Below are positions 1-9,700 of a stretch of 64,000 bases of DNA, in pieces; position 1 is the stretch's first letter; each line of letters starts with the position of its first letter. Both the position numbers and the translations under genes were made by a program. The DNA comes from JAZIHH01 sp036678685 (GTDB lineage: Bacteria > Bacillota > UBA4882 > UBA10575), in contig JAZIHH010000020.1 in the NCBI GenBank assembly GCA_036678685.1, forward strand, positions 806,001 through 870,000, in the 5' to 3' direction. Under the pieces are notes generated by a model, which saw nothing but the letters and a program-made list of their open reading frames with translations, did no database searches and was not told the origin of the DNA.

Positions 1-380
1 AAGCGCATAGTGAGATCAAAGTAAGGTTGTTATCGCCGGTGGTCGCGTATAGTACTCTTTTAAAGCCTGAAGGCGGAAAATATACTTGCTATTTTCAACC
101 CGGCGAGCAAGAGTTTAATCGCCTGGCGGAAGAAAATTTAAGAAAGAAGTATCAAGCCTTTCATAATCAGCAGCCGCCGGCCGGGGATCTAGAGATTAAG
201 TGTCTAAAGCCACCCCGATTGCATTTGATCAAGTATAAGAATTTTGTAATTAAAGGATACTCCGGTCTATTGTTATTACAAGGTCCTCAACCCCTGCTCC
301 AAATGGCCTTGGATGCGGGGTTGGGTTCGAAGAATAGTATGGGGTTTGGGTTGCTTGAAATAGTAAACCGAAACAATTAG
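1..380 (+). CDS. cas6: Cas6 CRISPR RNA endoribonuclease, C-terminal part
   Basis: Cas6 cuts pre-crRNA within each repeat to give mature crRNAs for the Cascade complex. The frame is open to the left edge (through AHSEIKVRLLSP), so the N-terminal part lies outside the window; the TTG at 27 is not the true start. About 125 residues remain. They carry the family signature: the LLSPVVAY strand, an eF..L..NLrkKY helix, and the glycine-rich C-terminal loop GLGSKNSMGFGLLEI near the end (family GxGxxxxxGFG). The catalytic His/Tyr of the N-terminal half cannot be checked. The gene lies 124 bp before cas8b, the usual first-gene position in I-B operons. The family call is secure; only the missing part is unknown. 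Confidence 0.9.
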   Translation, partial: AHSEIKVRLLSPVVAYSTLLKPEGGKYTCYFQPGEQEFNRLAEENLRKKYQAFHNQQPPAGDLEIKCLKPPRLHLIKYKNFVIKGYSGLLLLQGPQPLLQMALDAGLGSKNSMGFGLLEIVNRNN

Positions 381-463
381 CTGAGAGTAGAGAAAGAATC
401 CAGGTTTATTGGTAATAACATTTAAAAAAAAACAATCATTACGGATACCGAAAGGGAGGTGGG

Positions 464-493
464 ATGAAGAAGAATAAGAAAACTTGTCTGTAA
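464..493 (+). other. Possible 9-codon leader ORF before cas8b
   Basis: A short frame (ATG at 464, reading MKKNKKTCL then TAA at 491-493) lies behind the very purine-rich AAAGGGAGGTGGG. Its stop codon overlaps the start of the cas8b ribosome site (TAAGGAGGG). The spacing from GGAGGT to ATG is only 3 nt, which is short. It could couple translation into cas8b, or be chance. The rest of the 381-504 gap is AT-rich with no other feature. Confidence 0.25.
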
Positions 494-504
494 GGAGGGA
501 AATA

Positions 505-2505
505 ATGTTAGTTGAATCAATTATTCGAGTTGGGAGACCGATTATACAGAGCAATTTATCCAACGAACAGCGCATTCGATGGCTGACTGATGTAGATAGT
601 GAGAACTGTAAAAATTACTTTCAAAATGTTTTTTTAGTAGAGCTCGATGCTGAAAAAATAGATTTTCACTATATCACACTAGGTTCCTGGGAAAATAAAA
701 ATTTTGTTGTAGATCAACTCAGAAATAGTGCTTATCCTATTTTGTACCCGCAAGGTGGTAATCCCTTGCATGCACAAGGTGTTTATCCAGCGCCCTGTTA
801 TCTTATGTATGATCCTCATATAAAGTCGATGAACAATTCGGAGACATTTGCCTATGAAGTGATCTTGCCGCGACTTAAAAGCACCATTTCATATCGGGGA
901 AAAAATGAGGAACAAGTATTGTCTATTGCTACCAGAGTGGCAAAGATTATTGCCAGTAAATACGGAAATTTTATAAGTGAAGAGAAACAACTAGGGATTT
1001 TATATATATACGATCACGCCTTACCGATATATCATATTATGCCAGAACGGAAAATCGATGATGAGCGGTATTTTTGGATTTCTGAAAGCAAATTAAAAGA
1101 TGGACAGCATCTATATCTTGATAGTGAAAAGTGCCTTGAAGGAATTATCGAGGCTAAATTTGCCGAAGCAAAAACATTAGGGTATGAGAGAAATGCCATA
1201 TCAACCTTTACTAATAAGAGGGAAGCTGAAGTTTCATCTATTTACAACAAATTTTGGTTATGGCTGTCGCCGACTTGGGAGATGCCGCGCTCTATTTATT
1301 GGGCCGAAAACGAGTGGACTCATGGGATAAAGATAGACCGGGCAAATTATGAGGCTTTTCTTTATGGTTCGCAATTTCTTAAACAGATTACGGTCCCGAT
1401 CTCCAGTGGCATATTAAAAGAGATGTTTGCTCCTACGATGAATGTGGAAGCTAAAAAGTATATGAAACCTACTAGCTTTGAAAGGATATATGGAGTTCCC
1501 ATTGTGCTTCCTCTGGTGGGTGGAGATTCAGAACAGCTTTATGAGAAGTATCAACGCCTTTTGAAAGATGAGCAAGGTAAAAGTGAGAGCGATATTCATC
1601 TAGAATTGCTAGCTGGAATTAATAAAGTGATTCCTGAAACTGATGATGAATATCGTTTAATAATTTTATATTATTCTGGTGATTTATCACGCGGGGATAT
1701 ACACATTAGAATGGTTATCGAGGATATTATTCCATCGGTGGCGATGATGCTCCAGAAAATCATGAATACTCTTAATCGAAAACATATTGTAAACATACAT
1801 AAGGCTTTTGGAAGTAAAAATGAGGAAAAACTGTATTTTCGTACGCGTTCTTTACCATCAATGTTAGCCAATGCATATGGTCCGGGGTATATATGGAGCG
1901 CATTGCAAACGGTTTTTCACCGTCAGCCACTCTCTATCGATCGCCTCTATCAAGCAACAGCTATGAAGCTGAATGAGTTAGCCAACAAGGAAGACCATTG
2001 GGGAATGGTTGACGAATTAATATTCCATTATGCTTTTGTATTCTTTTACCGTGAGTACCACCGAGAAGTGCTAAAAACCGAAAAAGAGGTGAAAACAATG
2101 TCGGATTGGGCACAACTATTAGAGAAATACCATACAGGTCAAATTACCAGTGATGATTTACGTACCGCAGAGGAACTTGGATTTATCACTGGTCTATTAT
2201 TGAAGCAGTTCTCCAATTCCTATCACCATAAAACTGGTAAAGATTTTGTCAGGCACCGCGTTATGAAATTTGGCAGTAAGTTGACGCCAGAAATGGTTTG
2301 GAAAGGTGGATTGATGCGATGTAAAGAATTAGCAGAACAATGGGATATGAAGCTGGCTGGTAACTTTTATAGTGTCTTACCCCATGTCTTGCTTGCTTTA
2401 CTAGATGCTGATAAAGAAAACTTGCTTTCAAGAAACAAAGATGAATTTATGACGGCTTTCTGGTCTGGCCATTTAATGTATCGAAAACCAAAAGAGGAGG
2501 TATGA
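505..2505 (+). CDS. cas8b: Type I-B Cascade large subunit Cas8b (Csh1/TM1802-like)
   Basis: This is the large subunit of the type I-B effector; by family it recognises the PAM and helps recruit Cas3. The start is the ATG at 505, 666 aa, preceded by TAAGGAGGG at the right distance; a TTG at 484 in the same frame lacks a ribosome site. The length (family about 550-700 aa) and the place between cas6 and cas7 fit. Recognition rests on overall resemblance (N-terminal block WLTDVDSENCKNYFQNVFLV, C-terminal helical block after about residue 530) and on context. The 3' part contains a likely independent start for the small subunit (see 2098-2505). It ends 4 bp before cas7, whose ribosome site AGGAGG lies inside this gene. 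Cas8 sequences are very diverse, so the subfamily is less certain than the role. Confidence 0.85.
   Translation: MLVESIIRVGRPIIQSNLSNEQRIRWLTDVDSENCKNYFQNVFLVELDAEKIDFHYITLGSWENKNFVVDQLRNSAYPILYPQGGNPLHAQGVYPAPCYLMYDPHIKSMNNSETFAYEVILPRLKSTISYRGKNEEQVLSIATRVAKIIASKYGNFISEEKQLGILYIYDHALPIYHIMPERKIDDERYFWISESKLKDGQHLYLDSEKCLEGIIEAKFAEAKTLGYERNAISTFTNKREAEVSSIYNKFWLWLSPTWEMPRSIYWAENEWTHGIKIDRANYEAFLYGSQFLKQITVPISSGILKEMFAPTMNVEAKKYMKPTSFERIYGVPIVLPLVGGDSEQLYEKYQRLLKDEQGKSESDIHLELLAGINKVIPETDDEYRLIILYYSGDLSRGDIHIRMVIEDIIPSVAMMLQKIMNTLNRKHIVNIHKAFGSKNEEKLYFRTRSLPSMLANAYGPGYIWSALQTVFHRQPLSIDRLYQATAMKLNELANKEDHWGMVDELIFHYAFVFFYREYHREVLKTEKEVKTMSDWAQLLEKYHTGQITSDDLRTAEELGFITGLLLKQFSNSYHHKTGKDFVRHRVMKFGSKLTPEMVWKGGLMRCKELAEQWDMKLAGNFYSVLPHVLLALLDADKENLLSRNKDEFMTAFWSGHLMYRKPKEEV
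2098..2505 (+). CDS. cas11: Internal start in cas8b, probable small subunit Cas11b
   Basis: Within cas8b and in the same frame, ATG at 2098 is preceded by AAAGAGGTGAAAACA, a good Shine-Dalgarno with about 7 nt spacing. The product would be 135 aa starting MSDWAQLLEKYHTG, alpha-helical and matching the C-terminal domain of Cas8b. It is established for type I-B, I-C and I-D systems that the small subunit Cas11 is made by internal translation of the large-subunit gene; 110-140 aa is its usual size. No separate small-subunit gene exists in the operon, which supports the reading. What is seen is the site and frame; use of the start is inferred. Confidence 0.7.
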   Translation: MSDWAQLLEKYHTGQITSDDLRTAEELGFITGLLLKQFSNSYHHKTGKDFVRHRVMKFGSKLTPEMVWKGGLMRCKELAEQWDMKLAGNFYSVLPHVLLALLDADKENLLSRNKDEFMTAFWSGHLMYRKPKEEV

Positions 2506-2509
2506 AGAT

Positions 2510-3484
2510 ATGTCAGTTAAAAATGGAGAGTTATTATTTGTTAAATCAGTAAAGGACGGTATTCCCAACCGTGATCCACTTCAGGATAGTGATGCCCGGC
2601 GGCTTTTTCCTGAGGAGGATGGGCGGATTTCACTGAGTGATGTTAGTATCAAGAGAGATGTTCGTGATTATGTGATTGATGCTCAGCCTAATGGCGGTGA
2701 AGAGAAGAAAAATTATATTTTTGTCCAAGAAAAGAAAAATGAGAAAGGAGTACTTCTGGGGCGAGGAAGTTTAGCCAAAGAAATTGCTAAGGAAATTGGT
2801 AAAGAGGAAGATGCCAAGAAAGACATGAAAGCCGTTTTAGTCGAGCATTGTTTTGATGTTAGAACATTTGGTATTGTTTATTCGGTTAAACCTAAATTTA
2901 ATCTAACCGGACCAGTGCAATTTAGTTGGGCTCATTCATTACATCCAGTTGATAGTCTATATGTTCAGGGTACGGTTGTAATGCCTAGTAAAGATAGTAA
3001 AGACGGTGAAGAGGGAGAAGATGATAAAGAAGTAAAAACACAGGGAACAATCTGGACAAGCTATATTGTACCCTTTGCCGTTTTTGTTATGCCTGGAGTA
3101 ATAAATGCAAGAATTGCAGAACAAACTAGAATGACAGTCGAAGATCAAGAGCTTTTGTTAAAAGCTTTATGGTTTGGAACCAAACACCGACAAGCCCGTG
3201 GGCGTGGTCAACAACAACCATTGTTCCTCTTACATATCGAATATAATGATCCCTTTTTCCGGATTGGCTATTTAGAAGACTTAATTTCTTTAAGTCCGGA
3301 TCCGGAGACCTGGAAAGATGCTGGTAAAAAGCCATCATCTGTAAAAGAAATTAGTTTGGATGTGCAACCATTATTGAATAAAATCGAGTTTTATAAAGAT
3401 AGAATTGCCCGTTGTCGAATTTGGGTCGATCCCTCCTTAACGGTAAATGGAGACATTGCTTCATATGTACAGTCACTTTGGTAG
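2510..3484 (+). CDS. cas7: Cas7 backbone subunit of type I-B Cascade (Csh2-like)
   Basis: Cas7 forms the helical backbone that coats the crRNA spacer. The 324-aa product begins with the family pattern GELLFVKSVKDGIPNRDPLQ (RAMP strand followed by NxDP), then SDVSIKRDVRDYV, typical of Csh2-type Cas7. An acidic lysine-rich stretch around residues 160-180 (DSKDGEEGEDDKEVK) probably forms a loop. The start ATG at 2510 is fixed by AGGAGG at 2495-2500 at the end of cas8b. Spacing to cas5 is 10 bp. Nothing appears broken. Confidence 0.92.
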   Translation: MSVKNGELLFVKSVKDGIPNRDPLQDSDARRLFPEEDGRISLSDVSIKRDVRDYVIDAQPNGGEEKKNYIFVQEKKNEKGVLLGRGSLAKEIAKEIGKEEDAKKDMKAVLVEHCFDVRTFGIVYSVKPKFNLTGPVQFSWAHSLHPVDSLYVQGTVVMPSKDSKDGEEGEDDKEVKTQGTIWTSYIVPFAVFVMPGVINARIAEQTRMTVEDQELLLKALWFGTKHRQARGRGQQQPLFLLHIEYNDPFFRIGYLEDLISLSPDPETWKDAGKKPSSVKEISLDVQPLLNKIEFYKDRIARCRIWVDPSLTVNGDIASYVQSLW

Positions 3485-3494
3485 GTGATCTCTG

Positions 3495-4178
3495 ATGAAA
3501 GCTGTAGTTTTTGAGGTGAGAGGAACCATCGCACATTTTCGAAGACCAGATACAACGGCAACGCATTTGACCTACCCCTTTATAACTCCGCTGGCTGCTA
3601 AAGGAATGGTTGGAGCAATATTAGGAATAACAGATTTTACGACCCGAGATTACGTGGGAATTCAGCTTCTAAACCCAGTACGTACTTCTGCACAGCAATT
3701 ATCGATGTTGGGTAAAGACAGTGGACAAACATTCAACCGGCCTACTACAGTTGAACTCTTAGTTAATCCCGCTTACCTTGTTTATTATGTAGGCGATGAA
3801 TATGTGGATAAATTAGCAGAAAGTCTAAAAAGAAGACAATATGTATACCACACATATTTGGGAGTAGCCTATGCCCTTACATATCCTGAATTTCGGCAAT
3901 ATTATGAAGAGGTTGAAATAATTTCGGATGAAGAGGTAATTGAAACTAGTTCAGTTGTACCTACTAATCTAATTAAGGAATTAATTCTTCAAGAAGACCG
4001 CTATTACAGCCGAGCTGGTGGTTTTATGAAAGACTATCTTGGTGAGCGGAGGTTTGAGAAATCCATCTCTTTTATCTATGAGAAGGATGGACGGCCTATC
4101 AAGTTTCGGCTGAAAAAAAGTAATGATGAAGAATGTTTAGTTGTTCGGATAGGGGATAGACAAATATGTCTGGTTTAG
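3495..4178 (+). CDS. cas5: Cas5 subunit of type I-B Cascade
   Basis: Cas5 caps the 5' handle of the crRNA. The 227-aa protein opens with the conserved Cas5 N-terminus (MKAVVFEVRGTIAHFRRPDT, then TYPFITPLAAKGMVGAILG), which matches the Cas5h/Cas5b group. Length is normal for the family. The start is ATG 3495 behind GGTGATCTCTG. The 3' end overlaps cas3 by 13 bp in another frame, indicating tight translational coupling. Confidence 0.9.
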   Translation: MKAVVFEVRGTIAHFRRPDTTATHLTYPFITPLAAKGMVGAILGITDFTTRDYVGIQLLNPVRTSAQQLSMLGKDSGQTFNRPTTVELLVNPAYLVYYVGDEYVDKLAESLKRRQYVYHTYLGVAYALTYPEFRQYYEEVEIISDEEVIETSSVVPTNLIKELILQEDRYYSRAGGFMKDYLGERRFEKSISFIYEKDGRPIKFRLKKSNDEECLVVRIGDRQICLV

Positions 4179-6523
4179 TTAGTTTTAATAAGTGTCTGGC
4201 CCGACCGGGATCTATGTTGCGAGAACACTTAATTAATGTAAGAAGGACGATGGAATATTTCTTTGAAGATAGTGATCGACATTTGAGGAAACTAATCGGA
4301 CTAGCCGGTTTATGCCATGATCTTGGGAAAAGTCATGCTGAATGGCAAGAATATATCAATAAAAAAAGAGAAGAAGGTCCCAACCATTCAGCATGCGGGG
4401 CCTTCTTCTTCTCGTATTTAGGTTACAATTTGTTACAAGTAATGAATAAGTGGGATGAATATTGTGTTTTTTGGTTGTGGTTAGTACGAGATATTGCTGA
4501 TCATCATAGCAAGCTTAAGCATTTAGCCGATGATGCCTGGTTAAAGCGCTATTCTTGGGAAATGTATGACTTACCAGGAATTGAGGAGTTTATACACGAG
4601 CAATATGATGAACTCCAATTTTTAACGCTTAATGAAGAGTCGCTAGAAAACTGGATTGATAATGGAGATGAGGCTATTGAAGAAGCCCTTGATTCATTAA
4701 ATTTTGGGTTTAAAAGGTGGTCTCCGCTTGAGTTAATGAATAAATTACAGCTATGGCGGAAAGTTACCACTAGTCTTATTGGCGGAGATCGCTTTGATGT
4801 GACATCGCTAGACACTAATTGGACTGATGGTCCTCAGCATGCCCAATATTCATCTAATATCGACCAATTCTGTGATGAAAAACGAGATCATCCTTTATCT
4901 AAAGTAAGGATGAGCGCACAGAAAGAAATAATGCAGCAACTGAAGGAAGATCCTAATCAAATGTTTTATACGTTAGATATGCCGACGGGTTATGGTAAAA
5001 CAATTACTGCTCTTAAGATGGCAACATGGTTAGGCACAAAGCAAGGGTATAGGAAAATAATCTATGTGGCGCCTTATTTATCTATTCTCGAGCAAACCAG
5101 TTTGACTATACAAGATGCCATGAAGGAAAGGGCTCTAGAACATCACTCGTTAGCAATATTAGATGTAGAAGATAAACAGAGAGCTGAAGAAAATCAACTA
5201 GCGATGGAAGCTTGGGCCCATTCGATAGTTTGCACCAGCTTTAATCAATTCTGGAAAGCCCTTTTTCCAATAAGAGCCCAGGATGTTTTAAGGCGGGTAT
5301 TTTTAAAAGACAGTGTGGTTATTGTAGATGAACCACAAATCTTTAATCCAGAAGTATGGAACCTTTTTCTATGTGGGTTGGAGTCTTTATCCGATCTTTT
5401 TAATCTGAAAGTGGTCTTTTTGTCGGCAACGATGCCACCTTTTAGCTATGGATTATCTAAAGAGCCTAAAACTCTCCAAGTTAAAGCCCCTCCTGGTTAT
5501 GACCGGTATAATCTAGAAATTATCGAAGAAAAGGATGAAAGATCGCTGGCGAAATTTCTAAAGGAAAAAAAGTATTCTTCACAAGCAGCGATTTTAAATA
5601 CGATTGAAGATGCATATCGAGTTTATGAAAAAATAAGTAAAGATGAAACCAACAAAGACAACTTTTATTTATTACACGGGCTAATGACGCCTCTGCACAA
5701 AAAAGTTATTATTGAAAAAATAAAGTTAGCTTTAAGCAATATTGAGCATTCCGAGTATCCGTTATATGTTATTTCCACCCAGGTTCTTGAGGCCGGGGTA
5801 GATCTTAGCTTTCAACACGTTGCACGGGCGCTTTCAATTTTACCTTCGATTGTTCAAGCGGCGGGTAGAGTGAACAGACATAATGAAGGTACTAACAAAG
5901 GGGTAATTTCGGTTTTTAGTTTTAAGCGATTGGGAGAAAAAGATACCAGGTCATATATTTATCCAAAAAACCTGCAAAAAATCACTGATCATATATTGTT
6001 TGAGAGATATAGTTGGACAGAGACAGAATTAACAGCATTAGTTCAAAAATATTACAAGGAAATGTTTAGCCAAAACACTTACGAAGGGATATTAGTGTCT
6101 ATTAAAGATGCTTACGAAGGGGATTGGGAACAAATAGCTCAATTTAACCCCTTGGGTGAAGATTATTTAAGGCTTCCAATCTTTGTCCCGTGGGACCCCG
6201 ATGAAGCTGAAAAAGAACTTTTATCCGAAAAACTAAGAAAATTTATCTTTCTGCAAGAAAAATTTAAGGTTACAAACGGCTATGATTTATATGATCTTTA
6301 TATAGACTCTAATTATATGGCTAAGTTATCATTTGAAGACAGAAAACATTTTATGATATTATTTCATCATTATGTGATAAATGTGCCGGTAAAAAAGGCT
6401 TTGTACATTGTTGGTGAAGAGGATTTCTTAAATAATCGGATTCCAAGTTTAAGCGGGGCAGATTTCTATGATTCGAAAATCGGCCTCGTAGTGCCTTTTG
6501 CCGATTTTGATTGTTTTATTTAA
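4166..6523 (+). CDS. cas3: Cas3 HD nuclease-helicase
   Basis: This is the effector nuclease that unwinds and degrades DNA flagged by Cascade. The 785-aa protein has the HD nuclease first (HDLGKSHAEW, His51-Asp52; upstream His near residue 21) and an SF2 helicase after it. Helicase motifs are MPTGYGKT (about residue 272), motif II VDEPQ (about 385), SATMP (about 419), the C-terminal TQVLEAGVDLSF, and motif VI QAAGRVNRH (about 564). All expected residues are present; the DEPQ variant of motif II is common in this group. It is the last cas gene; the CRISPR leader begins directly after it, so no cas4-cas1-cas2 follows. Confidence 0.95.
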   Translation: MSGLVSFNKCLARPGSMLREHLINVRRTMEYFFEDSDRHLRKLIGLAGLCHDLGKSHAEWQEYINKKREEGPNHSACGAFFFSYLGYNLLQVMNKWDEYCVFWLWLVRDIADHHSKLKHLADDAWLKRYSWEMYDLPGIEEFIHEQYDELQFLTLNEESLENWIDNGDEAIEEALDSLNFGFKRWSPLELMNKLQLWRKVTTSLIGGDRFDVTSLDTNWTDGPQHAQYSSNIDQFCDEKRDHPLSKVRMSAQKEIMQQLKEDPNQMFYTLDMPTGYGKTITALKMATWLGTKQGYRKIIYVAPYLSILEQTSLTIQDAMKERALEHHSLAILDVEDKQRAEENQLAMEAWAHSIVCTSFNQFWKALFPIRAQDVLRRVFLKDSVVIVDEPQIFNPEVWNLFLCGLESLSDLFNLKVVFLSATMPPFSYGLSKEPKTLQVKAPPGYDRYNLEIIEEKDERSLAKFLKEKKYSSQAAILNTIEDAYRVYEKISKDETNKDNFYLLHGLMTPLHKKVIIEKIKLALSNIEHSEYPLYVISTQVLEAGVDLSFQHVARALSILPSIVQAAGRVNRHNEGTNKGVISVFSFKRLGEKDTRSYIYPKNLQKITDHILFERYSWTETELTALVQKYYKEMFSQNTYEGILVSIKDAYEGDWEQIAQFNPLGEDYLRLPIFVPWDPDEAEKELLSEKLRKFIFLQEKFKVTNGYDLYDLYIDSNYMAKLSFEDRKHFMILFHHYVINVPVKKALYIVGEEDFLNNRIPSLSGADFYDSKIGLVVPFADFDCFI

Positions 6524-6701
6524 GTCAATCAAAAACGTTAAGAACTGATGTTGTCGACCCCCAGTAGCGTAAAAAACCCGGGGGGTCGACAACATCAGTA
6601 AAATTATAGTAATATATGTTTATCAGGTTTTATTAATAATCAAGTTCGGGAAAGTTCCTTGTTGTCCAAAAACCCGAATAAAAAAGCGCACTTCAAGCGG
6701 G
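6524..6701 (+). promoter_or_regulatory. CRISPR leader
   Basis: The 178 bp between the cas3 stop and the first repeat are AT-rich and non-coding. The repeat polarity (3' end GAATTGAAAC) puts the leader on this side. Inside are a long perfect inverted repeat (6544-6599) and AT-rich blocks such as AATTATAGTAATATATG, where an array promoter is likely; no confident -35/-10 pair stands out. Confidence 0.8.
6544..6599. repeat. 19-bp perfect inverted repeat in the CRISPR leader
   Basis: Arms 6544-6562 (ACTGATGTTGTCGACCCCC) and 6581-6599 are exact reverse complements around an 18-nt loop containing GTAAAAAACCCG. It starts 20 bp after the cas3 stop. Neither strand shows a U-run directly after the stem, so a simple rho-independent terminator is not a good fit. 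It may terminate or insulate cas3 transcription, bind an adaptation factor, or be a dispersed palindromic repeat. Confidence 0.85.
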
Positions 6702-9700
6702 GTTGATAGACTACCTATGAGGAATTGAAACACCGTCCGCCGGGACGTAATGAGGCCGGACATCACGTTGATAGACTACCTATGAGGAATTGAAACACCG
6801 AGTACCTGAGGATGGTAAGGCAAGAGATAAACAGTTGATAGACTACCTATGAGGAATTGAAACGGCTACACGCAAAGGCGCTATAACCAAAACTTTGGAG
6901 TTGATAGACTACCTATGAGGAATTGAAACTGCAATCTTCTCATGATTCCCCGGGTATACTCCTCGTTGATAGACTACCTATGAGGAATTGAAACCGGCCT
7001 GGCCTCATACACGGAGCACTGTTTTTTCTCGTTGATAGACTACCTATGAGGAATTGAAACTGACGTATATTCGTATCTCTCAGGCTGGGGCTTGCCCCCG
7101 TTGATAGACTACCTATGAGGAATTGAAACGTTGCTCTAGCTTCAGGGCCTGGGCCACGCCTTCCAAGGTTGATAGACTACCTATGAGGAATTGAAACTCG
7201 GTCTTTTGGTGGGAGCGTTTGTGACGTTCTTTTTGGGTTGATAGACTACCTATGAGGAATTGAAACACGTTTCAATTAGCTCTATGGTAGCTGGCGCCAA
7301 TACGTTGATAGACTACCTATGAGGAATTGAAACTTGCCGATATTGCCGATGTTTTCCCTATTCTATTCCTCAGTTGATAGACTACCTATGAGGAATTGAA
7401 ACTGCACGAAGCCAAACAGCGCAGCCGTCATAGCCCGTTGCGGTTGATAGACTACCTATGAGGAATTGAAACTCTGGTCCATCATCTTTTGGTACAGGTA
7501 CTGGTTCCTGGTTGATAGACTACCTATGAGGAATTGAAACAGTCCTGCTGCCTTTAAATCTGCTACCCTACGTTGCGGTTGATAGACTACCTATGAGGAA
7601 TTGAAACCTACTACCTCCTAGATACTCTGGACGTTGCAATCTTGTTGATAGACTACCTATGAGGAATTGAAACAGGTCTGCGACTCTACGTTGCATAGCT
7701 GTATTTGCAGTTGATAGACTACCTATGAGGAATTGAAACTCAGTAGTGGCCGATGTCTGCTGTACTGGTGTAATCGTTGATAGACTACCTATGAGGAATT
7801 GAAACAGTATCATCTATTTCACGATCTCCAATAACAGTATCGGGTTGATAGACTACCTATGAGGAATTGAAACTTGCGCAGCCGCGCGAAGGGCGACAAG
7901 TCACGATGTCGTTGATAGACTACCTATGAGGAATTGAAACAACTATTTTATAAAGAATTTCGCTGGTTTCCTGATCAGGTTGATAGACTACCTATGAGGA
8001 ATTGAAACCCGCAATTTCTGGATTTTCAATGTTGCGGATAATTTTCGGTTGATAGACTACCTATGAGGAATTGAAACTCATCCTAACTAGGTAGCTTGTC
8101 CGCAATGTAAAAGGGTTGATAGACTACCTATGAGGAATTGAAACATATATAAGTCTAAAACAACATCACTAAGCAATTCCGGTTGATAGACTACCTATGA
8201 GGAATTGAAACTTACGAAAGGTGATCATAAAAAAGCAGTCGTGGTTACGTTGATAGACTACCTATGAGGAATTGAAACAAACCTAACATCCCTTTTCCTT
8301 TAACCGGAGCTTCGTTGATAGACTACCTATGAGGAATTGAAACGCTGGTCATGCTTTTAAAACTAATGAAGAATTGATTTTGTTGATAGACTACCTATGA
8401 GGAATTGAAACTTGCGACAACGACATGATTCTCACCTCCACGCGCGAGTGGTTGATAGACTACCTATGAGGAATTGAAACTTCCTCAGCGTTTTCTGGGC
8501 CTTGTTCCAAATCTCCGGTTGATAGACTACCTATGAGGAATTGAAACCCGTGAGTCAAGAGTTAAGGACGGCCGCACAGCTAGGGTTGATAGACTACCTA
8601 TGAGGAATTGAAACCCATCATTGGTTCTCTGGGTGGTGATAAAGACACAACGGTTGATAGACTACTTATGAGGAATTGAAACAAAAATACTCCAGTCTTC
8701 ACGTCCTTAATACTATACGTTGATAGACTACCTATGAGGAATTGAAACAGCCTACCCCGAACCAGATCTATACTTGAAATAGGCTGGTTGATAGACTACC
8801 TATGAGGAATTGAAACCGAAACGGACGGTTAGTCCCTTTCGAGTATACCTTGGTTGATAGACTACCTATGAGGAATTGAAACAACAGCTGAAGGATGCGC
8901 CGGAAGCGAAAGATTTTTTGGTTGATAGACTACCTATGAGGAATTGAAACTTGTATCGGGTATCTATTTCAATTCGTGGCCGGGGGTTGATAGACTACCT
9001 ATGAGGAATTGAAACAAAACGGGAACCCTTAAAAAACCCTTCCGAAACCGGGTTGATAGACTACCTATGAGGAATTGAAACATAAGATCATCCTGGACAT
9101 GCTTATAGCAGGCTTCCGTTGATAGACTACCTATGAGGAATTGAAACTTCATAGTGTTATATAGACGGGCCACCGGGCGCTCCCGTTGATAGACTACCTA
9201 TGAGGAATTGAAACTCGAGAAAACTCAATGGCCCAGTTTGTTTTAACTTCGGTTGATAGACTACCTATGAGGAATTGAAACAGTTCTTCTTCGGTAGTAT
9301 CTAAAGTTTTAGCAATTGGTTGATAGACTACCTATGAGGAATTGAAACTACTCTTCGCCATTAATAATAAACACTCGTTCCGGGGGTTGATAGACTACCT
9401 ATGAGGAATTGAAACAACATCCTCGCCGCCATAACTGATTGAGGTAATGACGTTGATAGACTACCTATGAGGAATTGAAACATAACCAATACTGTACTTG
9501 CTATACAAGCAACACAAGGGTTGATAGACTACCTATGAGGAATTGAAACTCGCGCGACCAATCGTTCCATGTATTGCGAAAATCCGTTGATAGACTACCT
9601 ATGAGGAATTGAAACCCGGCGTAGTGCTATACATTTTTCAGGAAACAAAGGTGTTGATAGACTACCTATGAGGAATTGAAACCAAACACAGTTTGCACTA

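Noticed and set aside
6711..6731. GACTACC in the CRISPR repeat as a match to the ACTACC operators at 20.4-20.5 kb
   Set aside because: Only half a dyad matches and it is part of every repeat; no functional link is supported.
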